A stretch of 9,089 nucleotides of DNA, taken from positions 1 through 9,089 of the forward strand of contig METF01000097.1 of NCBI GenBank assembly GCA_001771235.1, written 5' to 3'. Made by a program: the position numbers and the translations under genes. Under the pieces are notes generated by a model. It saw only the letters and a list, made by a program, of their open reading frames with translations. It was not told where the DNA came from and ran no database searches. The DNA comes from Candidatus Zhuqueibacterota bacterium RBG_16_48_16. Its GTDB lineage: Bacteria > Zhuqueibacterota > Zhuqueibacteria > Residuimicrobiales > Sediminimicrobiaceae. Shown here piece by piece: positions 1 through 5,484 of this stretch (position 1 is the stretch's first letter; the number at the start of each line of letters is the position of its first letter).

Positions 1-30
1 GCTGAACTACAACCCCCCACAACCTTATAA

Positions 31-65
31 CTCATTGTGAAATGCAGCAATGAGCCAGCAGGCTC
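31..65 (-). terminator. Tandem overlapping hairpins after the Cys4 gene, possible terminator
   Basis: Right after the TGA at 66-68, GAGCC and GGCTC (arms 61-65 and 52-56) form a perfect 5-base-pair hairpin with a 4-base loop. It overlaps a second one made of CTCATTG and CAATGAG (31-37 and 48-54) with a 10-base loop. The following minus-strand sequence TTATAAGG is only weakly T-rich, so termination is plausible but not typical. Confidence 0.4.
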
Positions 66-455
66 TCAGGTTTCGACGCGCTTGATCTCCAGCATGTCGA
101 ATATCGCTTCGCGTATGGCTTCGATCTGCTGTCGCGTTCTTAAGATGGCGCATTCCGGATTGGTGTAAAAACAATCCGTGCCTTTGCATTTTTGCAGCGC
201 ATTTTTACAATTCATCTTTTTTTGAAAGTGAGAGATAGGGGTGAAACGGGAGGTAATTTCTTCCTTTTTAAAATCCTTCCCCTTGCTGCGAATGCCAAAT
301 TCAAGGGACTTTTCCCAAAAAAAACGATGGGCTTCCATCATCTGTTCGGGCGTCAGCGCGTTGAGCGCCGTATCCATGGCAAGACCGAAAAACAGCTTGC
401 GAAGGAATTCCAGTTTCAAGCTGTCCGGTAGAATCTCTTTATTATTCGTCAGCAT
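66..455 (-). CDS. Unrecognised 129-residue protein with a C-terminal Cys4 cluster
   Basis: A small soluble protein of unknown function. Residues 12-55 are predicted helical (LKLEFLRKLFFGLAMDTAL, then PEQMMEAHRFFWEKSLEF). Residues 83-102 hold four cysteines spaced C-x6-C-x4-C-x6-C (C83, C90, C95, C102), which could bind an iron-sulfur cluster or zinc. A final helix follows (RTRQQIEAIREAIFDMLEI). The ATG at 455 has GAGAAG immediately upstream. It is the last gene of the minus-strand series, 219 bases after the pseudo-GTPase gene, and could be a late member of that operon or a separate unit; no good promoter was seen in the gap. Two overlapping hairpins follow its stop. I do not recognise the family. 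Confidence 0.75.
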   Translation of the reverse strand: MLTNNKEILPDSLKLEFLRKLFFGLAMDTALNALTPEQMMEAHRFFWEKSLEFGIRSKGKDFKKEEITSRFTPISHFQKKMNCKNALQKCKGTDCFYTNPECAILRTRQQIEAIREAIFDMLEIKRVET

Positions 456-538
456 ATCTTCTCACGGCCTATCTATTCAGCCCACGAAACACACTAAATA
501 AACAAATTCAATTCCCAAGCGTTCCTGGTAAACCGCTT

Positions 539-625
539 CTAAAAATCCCCATCCTTTATTTTTCTAGTTCTGAAAGCAAGCTCCCACAATGGCATACTTT
601 CTTCAGGATAAAGAAATTCTGCCAT
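539..625 (-). CDS. Possible 28-residue small ORF
   Basis: ATG at 625 to TAG at 539 encodes MAEFLYPEESMPLWELAFR followed by a short basic-acidic tail, a composition that looks protein-like. The stop comes at GAT-TTT-TAG. A slip of one base back would continue as LEAVYQERLGIEFVYLVCFV to a TGA at 477-479, about 49 residues in all, which also looks coding. It may be a small gene, a frameshifted remnant, or chance. The ribosome binding site is weak (GAG about 10 bases upstream). It lies in the 219-base gap before the 129-residue gene. Confidence 0.25.
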   Translation of the reverse strand: MAEFLYPEESMPLWELAFRTRKIKDGDF

Positions 626-674
626 TATTTTTTTTCTCGAGTTTTTTGTGTGTTTAGTGGGCTAGATAGTTACC

Positions 675-1187
675 TCACGGCATTTGATCGATCAAAGCAT
701 CCAGCAGTGATATGACGATCTTTTTCACGCTTGTTCTCTCCGACAACCGGCACAACATAAATTTCGTCTGCCGGGAAAAAGTAATACCCGGCTGAAAAAT
801 CCTTTGCCCTACCGGAAACGGATGGTCTTGTACATCGCCCGCAATGATGATCGGCGCCTCGACCCGGAGAGCTAAAAAATCGATCATCTCTTTTGTCTCG
901 GGAAAAAGCACATCATCAAACCAGTTGAAGAGGACGACATAACCGAGCACTTTTTTTGCGACAAGCTCCCAGGCAAAGTTATATTGACTGCGCTTGTATC
1001 CGATACCGTAAAAATATAAGCTCAAATTTTCATTGATTTCCATCTCGCCATAAGTAACGGCGTGATCGACTGAAACCGCCTGGCGACATATCGCCTGGAT
1101 GAATTTCCGATTATCATCGTTCGACGGGCTGACAATAATAATTTCTCCGATCTTTTGCGTACCATTTGTCGAATTCAGGTAATTCAT
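675..1187 (-). CDS. Free-standing degenerate small-GTPase-like protein
   Basis: A 170-residue single-domain protein that I align by eye with small GTPases of the COG2229/MglA type. The first strand EIIIVSPS leads into NDDNRKFIQAI (from residue 23), where the P-loop GxxGKT should be. LYFYGIGYKRSQYNFAWEL matches the family's LFGTPGQERFDFMWEL block, with the Gly-Gln of switch II lost. LGYVVLFNWFD and IIIAGDVQD correspond to the LVD and NKxD strands, again altered. It keeps the fold's pattern without the nucleotide-binding residues, so it is probably a pseudo-GTPase acting by protein contact. The C-terminal domain of the 597-residue protein two genes upstream is of the same kind and shares the NDxxRK sequence. 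AAGG lies 5 bases before the ATG. The gap to the preceding gene is 71 bases, or 136 if that gene ends at 1324. Confidence 0.8.
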   Translation of the reverse strand: MNYLNSTNGTQKIGEIIIVSPSNDDNRKFIQAICRQAVSVDHAVTYGEMEINENLSLYFYGIGYKRSQYNFAWELVAKKVLGYVVLFNWFDDVLFPETKEMIDFLALRVEAPIIIAGDVQDHPFPVGQRIFQPGITFSRQTKFMLCRLSERTSVKKIVISLLDALIDQMP

Positions 1188-1252
1188 GAGTGCCTTATTG
1201 TAAAAACGGTATCACTAACATGCGACCCGGCGGGTGCACGAGAGATTGGTTC

Positions 1253-1319
1253 TAGAATCTATTCAGCAAGTATATGTTGCCGAATGAGCATCAAGTCCCC
1301 CCTGCTGAGATAGATTCTA
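1253..1319. repeat. Large inverted repeat at the 3' end of the REC-PATAN gene
   Basis: TAGAATCTATTCAGCA (1253-1268) is complementary to TGCTGAGATAGATTCTA (1303-1319) over 16 base pairs with one bulged G, around a 34-base loop. It spans the last codons and stop of the 401-codon frame but lies entirely outside the alternative 379-codon frame. It may stabilise the transcript end or attenuate reading into the 170-residue gene. Confidence 0.7.
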
Positions 1320-2464
1320 TGCGCTAATCTACTCTGATGATTTCGTCCGGATGGATTTTTTTTTTCATCGGCCAGGTGTTCTTTCAAGTCTCCCTGCGAA
1401 GGATTCTCACTTTCAAAATCCGTTTGTGACCTTTTCTTGAAAAAGGAGGCAATTCTCGTATGCAAGCTATGAGAGGACTCCCTGATCTCTTTTACGCGAT
1501 CCATCATCTCATTGCCGTCAGCATTTTCCGTCCCTGCTGTTGGCGCAGCGACAAGCCATCCATTGTTAAGAAACTTTTGAATGAGTTTCAGGCTGGTCAA
1601 TCCATCCAGTTTGCAAAGTGAAATGCCTCGTTTAATTCGTACGGGAGACTGGAATACCGAAAGTACCCGCTTTTCGATGGGAGTCAAAGAGTTATTATCT
1701 ATTCCATTTGAAGCCATCACGGCTGAATCGAAAGGGGGCAATTGGCCGGCCAACTGCCGCCATTCTTGTATAAGCTTTGTGCCCAGGAGCAAAATATCGC
1801 GATTGGATTTATTTAAAACCCGCGCCCGTTGTAACTCCTCCAGCGTAACATAAAAGCTGCCATCCAGCCAGGTCAGCATGGTTGTCAAGGCGCCCTCCGA
1901 ATCGAAGCTATCGAGATGAGCATCGATGACCTTGCCTTTGTCCAAATAAACCAGTCCTTTTTCGTCGTCGTGCAGCAGGTGGATGACGCCGGATTTTTCA
2001 CCCAGGTCGAGCGTCTGTATCAGGTCGACCAGGTTCATTTCCGCCAGATTTCCGGCAAAGCCATGTTTTGAGTCGTGCATGGCCTGGTCGATCGTCTCAA
2101 CCTCTTGAATAATGCAATCCACACGTGCCACGACCTCTTCGGGGATGTAGGGTTTATAAATATAATCGTCAATCCCCGGGGACATGCTCTTAATGCGCTC
2201 CTCAACCTCCAATTCCTTTGCCAGGAAAATAACAGGAATCTCTTTTAAAAGCGGATTTTCTTTCAATCGTTTGAACAATTGCATGCCGTTCAGCTTGGGG
2301 ACATCCAGGTCGGTCAGAATCACCCGCGGGGGAGTTCTGAGGCAATATTGGTAAGCTTCCAGTCCATCCTGAAAAAAGGACACATTGAAACGATGGTTCT
2401 CAAACGCTTCGATAAGTCGCTTTGCCGGTTCTGATTCTTGTTCTATTAATACAATTTCATGCAT
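1259..2464 (-). CDS. REC-PATAN (DUF4388) response regulator with a ten-A tract near the 3' end
   Basis: The frame encodes 401 residues. The receiver domain (1-122) keeps D52 (VILTDLDVPKLNG) and K104, but the acidic pair is E8-Q9 and the usual Thr is A82. A PATAN/DUF4388 domain follows (about 136-250: FAGNLAEMNLVDLIQTLDL, KSGVIHLL, LVYLDKGKVIDAH, LTWLDGSFYV), then a winged-helix-like segment (about 258-308) and a charged tail. The start overlaps the upstream stop (ATGCATGA), implying translational coupling with the 597-residue gene. A run of ten A at 1356-1365 lies in codons 367-370. As read, the tail runs through a large inverted repeat and looks unnatural; with one A fewer it would end in KKIHPDEIIRVD at a TAG at 1324-1326 (379 residues), just before that repeat. 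It probably shares a pathway with its two neighbours, which carry related domains. Confidence 0.88.
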   Translation of the reverse strand: MHEIVLIEQESEPAKRLIEAFENHRFNVSFFQDGLEAYQYCLRTPPRVILTDLDVPKLNGMQLFKRLKENPLLKEIPVIFLAKELEVEERIKSMSPGIDDYIYKPYIPEEVVARVDCIIQEVETIDQAMHDSKHGFAGNLAEMNLVDLIQTLDLGEKSGVIHLLHDDEKGLVYLDKGKVIDAHLDSFDSEGALTTMLTWLDGSFYVTLEELQRARVLNKSNRDILLLGTKLIQEWRQLAGQLPPFDSAVMASNGIDNNSLTPIEKRVLSVFQSPVRIKRGISLCKLDGLTSLKLIQKFLNNGWLVAAPTAGTENADGNEMMDRVKEIRESSHSLHTRIASFFKKRSQTDFESENPSQGDLKEHLADEKKNPSGRNHQSRLAHRIYLSRGDLMLIRQHILAE

Positions 2465-4250
2465 GTGACAACATATTTCCTGAATTCTTCATCCTGGCAC
2501 GATAGCGGTCAAAAAGGGAAAGTAATATTTTATGAGAATTGGATATGTCGATTTCATTAAAAATAAAAAGCGATTCTTTTTCTTTTAGCAAAAGGTTCTT
2601 CTCAAAAAGGGACCTGTGATCGACATCAGCCTTTCCGTTGCCGGTAATCACAACGATCAGAATAGGCACATTCAATTTTGACCTGAGTACCGAAAGCAGA
2701 TAACTATAATATGCGAAATCGGTGAATGCGGCATCGAGTATCAAAAGGCAACCAAGGGTTTTCTGTGAAAAATAATCGATAAGGGGCGTGAATTCTTTAT
2801 CGAGAGTCAATCCGACAAAATTCAGTAAATGGCCACCTTTAAAATCGGCTGTGCCCCAATATATATCGGACAGCCCTGGTTGAGTGAGTCTTGTTTCCAG
2901 CGCTGTGCCTTTGGTAAAAATGTCCACAAGATTTTTCCGGTGCCAGTCATTTGCCCCCAAAACCAGTATGGTTCCGCGTGCCTTGCCAAAGGAGGCTGAT
3001 GTTTCGGTTTTTTGCTCCGGCGCCGGTTTCACAATGTTTGCCGGCTCTTCTTCCGAAATGACTTTCTCTTCCGGAACCGGCTCCGGCTCTGCTGTTTCTT
3101 CAGCGAGAATCGTCTTCTCTTCGCTGGCCGCACCATGGATTTCATCCTCGATTTCTTTTTCAGAGATCGCGGGAAAGAATTCATCGATTTCCTCTTCGGA
3201 TTCCGGAGGCTCGATTTCTTTTTCTTCCTCGATAAGCATTTCCTCGGTAACCGGCTCCAGTTCCCTGTCCGCCGCATCCGATTCTTTTCCGGGATGATCA
3301 AAATCCCGAAGAACGTGCAGGAAGCCAAGTCTGTATAATTTTAATATCCTTTTGAGGGAGGTGATCTCATCATAGCTGCTCTCGTCGATAATGCGACCGA
3401 GGGAGCGTTCTCCATCGAAAAGCCGTACAAAATATTCCAGGTCCGACGCTAATTCCTTTTTGTCCAGAATCTCGCGAAAATTAGTCGTTGTGACCAGCAC
3501 AGCATTAAGAGATGGAAGTTCTTTTAACAATTCTTCTCTTTGTTCCATTCTCTTAGCTCCTTGTAATAAAAGGCCCATGTTACTCATACCGATATCATCA
3601 GCAACATCAACATCACAAAAAAACATCGAGAATCGGCCCTTCAGCCAGGACATCATCTTAAAGACAGCTTCCTCTGCACGAAGGTCGGCCGTAAAGGCGT
3701 TGATCACATTACCGTTTTCAAAATAAATGTGGCCGCTCAAGCCGTTGATGTTATAAAGTCTCAGAATGCCTGTTTTTCGTTCTATGCCGAATGCTTCTAT
3801 TAAATCGGGCAAACTGATGTCTTCCAACCGGCCAACAAATTTGCGATTTGCGATGACCTCTTCATTATTCCGCCGCTCCAGTCTGTCGAGCACCATGTTT
3901 ACCCGGGCTAAAATCTCTTTCACATGCATGGGTTTTACGATGTAATCTTTGGCTCCGAGTTTAAAGCTTTTGATCCGGTTCCACACATCGCTTTTCTGAG
4001 TTATAAAAATGACTGGAACGTTTGAAAAGGCAGGCTCGCGCTGGATGCGCTCTAAGAGACGGTAACCATCGATGTTGGCGGCAAAAAGCTCCGACAAGAT
4101 AACGTCGTAGTTATTATGTGAAATTTTCTTATACGCTTCTTCGTCAGAAGACGTACAATCAACTTTATAATGAGCTTCTTCAAAATTGGATGTCAATATT
4201 CTGACATTATTCGGCTCATTATCGATCAGTAATAAATTTCGACTCTTCAT
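2457..4250 (-). CDS. REC-like / PATAN (DUF4388) / degenerate GTPase fusion protein
   Basis: A 597-residue soluble signalling protein. Residues 3-122 form a receiver fold with acidic D10, T84 and K106, but the phospho-acceptor position is Glu (E54 in DVILSELFAANIDG). Residues about 137-245 are a PATAN/DUF4388 domain (FVGRLEDISLPDLIEAFGI, KTGILRLY, HIYFENGNVINAF, MSWLKGRFSMFF), and about 247-315 a winged-helix-like segment. Residues about 322-420 are an acidic, Pro-rich linker. Residues about 425-585 resemble a small GTPase of the COG2229/MglA type: beta-strand ILVLG, then ANDWHRKN where the P-loop GKT should be, FVGLTLDKEFTPLIDYF at the switch II position, LGCLLILDAAF and LIVVITGNGKAD at the NKxD position. 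GTP hydrolysis is unlikely. PATAN proteins are known from signalling systems controlling motility and development; the role here is unknown. First gene of the cluster, overlapping the next by 8 bases. Confidence 0.9.
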   Translation of the reverse strand: MKSRNLLLIDNEPNNVRILTSNFEEAHYKVDCTSSDEEAYKKISHNNYDVILSELFAANIDGYRLLERIQREPAFSNVPVIFITQKSDVWNRIKSFKLGAKDYIVKPMHVKEILARVNMVLDRLERRNNEEVIANRKFVGRLEDISLPDLIEAFGIERKTGILRLYNINGLSGHIYFENGNVINAFTADLRAEEAVFKMMSWLKGRFSMFFCDVDVADDIGMSNMGLLLQGAKRMEQREELLKELPSLNAVLVTTTNFREILDKKELASDLEYFVRLFDGERSLGRIIDESSYDEITSLKRILKLYRLGFLHVLRDFDHPGKESDAADRELEPVTEEMLIEEEKEIEPPESEEEIDEFFPAISEKEIEDEIHGAASEEKTILAEETAEPEPVPEEKVISEEEPANIVKPAPEQKTETSASFGKARGTILVLGANDWHRKNLVDIFTKGTALETRLTQPGLSDIYWGTADFKGGHLLNFVGLTLDKEFTPLIDYFSQKTLGCLLILDAAFTDFAYYSYLLSVLRSKLNVPILIVVITGNGKADVDHRSLFEKNLLLKEKESLFIFNEIDISNSHKILLSLFDRYRARMKNSGNMLSHA

Positions 4251-4261
4251 TCTACCATCCC

Positions 4262-4281
4262 CACTCTCGAGGGATAGAGTG
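4262..4281 (-). promoter_or_regulatory. Leader hairpin just upstream of the 597-residue gene
   Basis: On the minus strand CACTCT and AGAGTG (4276-4281 and 4262-4267) can pair around an 8-base loop. The loop's ATCCC can instead pair with the GGGGAT that overlaps the probable ribosome binding site (GGGG ending 8 bases before the ATG at 4250). The two pairings exclude each other, so the leader could hide or free the ribosome binding site. No ligand or riboswitch class is recognised. Confidence 0.3.
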
Positions 4282-4364
4282 ATGCCTCCCTGTAGGGTGC
4301 AAATTTTACCTTCACGAAGTCGTTATTAAATAAAAAGTTTTGCCTACTCGTTAAATTGTCCGAA

Positions 4365-4393
4365 AATGTATTTAAAAAAAAATAGCATGTCAA
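4365..4393 (-). promoter_or_regulatory. Strong sigma-70-like promoter of the REC-PATAN operon
   Basis: The minus strand reads TTGACA (4388-4393), a 17-base T/A-rich spacer, then TACATT (4365-4370). The -35 box is perfect, the spacing optimal and the -10 box matches at 4 of 6 positions. Transcription would start near 4357, leaving a leader of about 107 bases before the ATG at 4250. This is the best sigma-70 promoter in the window and probably drives at least the 597-, 401- and 170-residue genes. Confidence 0.65.
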
Positions 4394-4450
4394 GGCTTTT
4401 CTAAATATGAAAAACAGTTTAAAACAGAGCGCGTTATTCCGCAGGCAAAA

Positions 4451-4464
4451 AACGATGAATCGTT
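4451..4464. repeat. Palindrome AACGATGAATCGTT
   Basis: Arms AACGAT and ATCGTT are separated by GA. On the minus strand it is followed by a few more T residues and so looks faintly like a terminator, but the stem is AT-rich and the loop is tight. Confidence 0.35.
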
Positions 4465-4480
4465 AAGATAGTTTTTCTAA

Positions 4481-4498
4481 TAGAGCTTATAGAGCTTA
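4481..4498. repeat. Tandem 9-base direct repeat TAGAGCTTA x2
   Basis: Two exact head-to-tail copies (4481-4489 and 4490-4498) run straight into the GCAGACGTCTGC palindrome. Each copy contains the self-complementary AGCT. Together they form a compact 30-base composite site upstream of the REC-PATAN operon. Confidence 0.5.
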
Positions 4499-4510
4499 GC
4501 AGACGTCTGC
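4499..4510. repeat. Perfect 12-base palindrome GCAGACGTCTGC
   Basis: The arms GCAGAC and GTCTGC meet without a spacer. It directly abuts the tandem repeat at 4481-4498 and lies about 145 bases upstream of the start predicted for the REC-PATAN operon. The symmetry suggests a dimeric regulator's site; I do not recognise the consensus. Confidence 0.45.
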
Positions 4511-4537
4511 CGGGGATTTCAGCCAATGAGAAAAGCG

Positions 4538-4552
4538 CCGAACTATAGTCGG
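4538..4552. repeat. Imperfect palindrome CCGAACTATAGTCGG
   Basis: CCGA and TCGG arms flank the six-base palindrome CTATAG, with one extra A. It is one of several dyads packed into 4451-4620 between two transcription units; a protein-binding site is possible. Confidence 0.35.
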
Positions 4553-4562
4553 TGCCCACAAA

Positions 4563-4620
4563 CCGTTTCAAAAACCATTCCTAAAATGTTTAATGGATGG
4601 TTTGGAACAAATCTAAACGG
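4563..4620. repeat. Nested imperfect inverted repeat, possible terminator
   Basis: Outer arms CCGTTT (4563-4568) and AAACGG (4615-4620) enclose inner arms AAACCAT (4572-4578) and ATGGTTT (4597-4603), with further pairing CCATT to AATGG. On the minus strand the inner stem AACCAT-CC/GG-A-ATGGTT is followed by a short T run. It sits about 100 bases after the stop of the 223-residue gene and may end that transcript, or be a remnant structured element. Confidence 0.4.
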
Positions 4621-4719
4621 CTTTTCGATTTGTTACGGGTCAACTTTCAAAATGTATGAGCGGGACGATTTGACCGACGGGTGAAAGGTATTTTCTTTGC
4701 CGGGTGAGGTATTGGGGAG

Positions 4720-5391
4720 TTACTGGCAGGTTGCCGGGAATACGGCTTTTGCTAACCGGACGAGTCTGTTCTCTTCTTCCGATTCATTTGCTTCGGAATC
4801 AAAATACAATATTTTATTATCGAGTTTCGTCAAATTTATATTTGGAATGACCGCAGCGCCGGCGCTGTTAAAACGCACTTGTTCGCTGACCCCCGGAATG
4901 TGCAATTTCCAATCTTTGTAATCTTCAGTTCCCTGTGTCAATAGGTAGAGAAGGGTAGAGTCGTATTGAGAATCCGTCATCCAGCGGATGTTTATCTCCA
5001 ATTTATTCAAATCTTTTATGCTAAAATCGGCGAGTTTCTTCTCACCTCCATAGCCGTTCGCTGAAAAGATAAGCCTTGCCTTATATGCATGTCCCTTGCC
5101 GTTGTTGCCCTCAGGCAGGGGCTCGCATGCAATCAAGCCATAGATCACATCTGACCGGGATAGGGTTTTGGCAAAATCCAGCACTTTGTTAGTAACCGGT
5201 CTGGTAATCTCCTGGATCAATACGGAATAAAAGGAATCAAAATCCTTTACCTTTGCCGAACAGCTCTCGCATTGCTGCAAGTGCATTTGTGTTCTTTTGC
5301 GCTCTTCTTCGTTCAAGCCAACATCCAGGCACAACATCTCCAGTTGCTTCTGATTTGGACAAAGACCTTTCTGTTTTATGGATTTTGACAT
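4720..5391 (-). CDS. Soluble ZAS-type (zf-HC2) zinc-binding protein, anti-sigma-like
   Basis: A 223-residue protein. Its N-terminus has the zinc-binding anti-sigma pattern C11, then H37-x3-C41-x2-C44 (MHLQQCESC), inside a helical segment of about residues 10-55. In known ZAS proteins this module binds zinc and holds a sigma factor. Unlike many anti-sigma factors there is no membrane helix; residues about 75-200 are an unrecognised, probably beta-rich domain, so the protein should be cytoplasmic. The ATG at 5391 is the only ATG, GTG or TTG start between the last upstream in-frame stop and the ZAS motif, although no clear ribosome binding site precedes it. It follows the possibly sigma-like gene in the same direction, so the two could be partners. 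ZAS modules also occur in proteins that do not bind sigma factors, so the role is provisional. Confidence 0.85.
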   Translation of the reverse strand: MSKSIKQKGLCPNQKQLEMLCLDVGLNEEERKRTQMHLQQCESCSAKVKDFDSFYSVLIQEITRPVTNKVLDFAKTLSRSDVIYGLIACEPLPEGNNGKGHAYKARLIFSANGYGGEKKLADFSIKDLNKLEINIRWMTDSQYDSTLLYLLTQGTEDYKDWKLHIPGVSEQVRFNSAGAAVIPNINLTKLDNKILYFDSEANESEEENRLVRLAKAVFPATCQ

Positions 5392-5421
5392 GGCGGGTGC
5401 AACGTGTTTTAAAGTAATAAA

Positions 5422-5460
5422 CCTGTATCTTTTTGTTACATTTTAAAAATAACATACAGG
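5422..5460. repeat. Nested hairpin between the 361- and 223-residue genes
   Basis: Outer arms CCTGTAT (5422-5428) and ATACAGG (5454-5460) are perfect, and inner arms TGTTA (5434-5438) and TAACA (5450-5454) nest inside them. It occupies nearly half of the 93-base gap and ends 30 bases before the ATG at 5391. It may act as an RNA processing or stability element or a partial terminator. There is no T run after it on the minus strand. Confidence 0.5.
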
Positions 5461-5484
5461 CAAACCCCTAAAATTACGGAAAAA

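Larger units (their letters stand above)
4251..4719. other. 469-base gene-free region upstream of the REC-PATAN operon
   Basis: I see no credible gene on either strand. From right to left it holds the nested inverted repeat at 4563-4620, the dyads at 4538-4552, 4499-4510 and 4451-4464, the tandem repeat at 4481-4498, the sigma-70-like promoter and the operon leader. The leader contains the hairpin at 4262-4281 just upstream of the start codon. Confidence 0.6.

Noticed and set aside
675..1187. Active MglA-like GTPase
   Set aside because: The P-loop GKT, the switch II Gly-Gln and the NKxD residues are all missing, so only a GTPase-like fold can be claimed.
3029..3328. Minus-strand Lys/Arg/Ser-rich 99-residue frame
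   Set aside because: It is a shifted reading of the same acidic linker codons; the REC-PATAN-GTPase frame runs through it unbroken.
2884..3338. Two plus-strand frames rich in Ser or Phe opposite the 597-residue gene
   Set aside because: They are the complement of the Glu-rich linker (GAA/GAG read as TTC/CTC). They have low-complexity composition, no start context and no family features.
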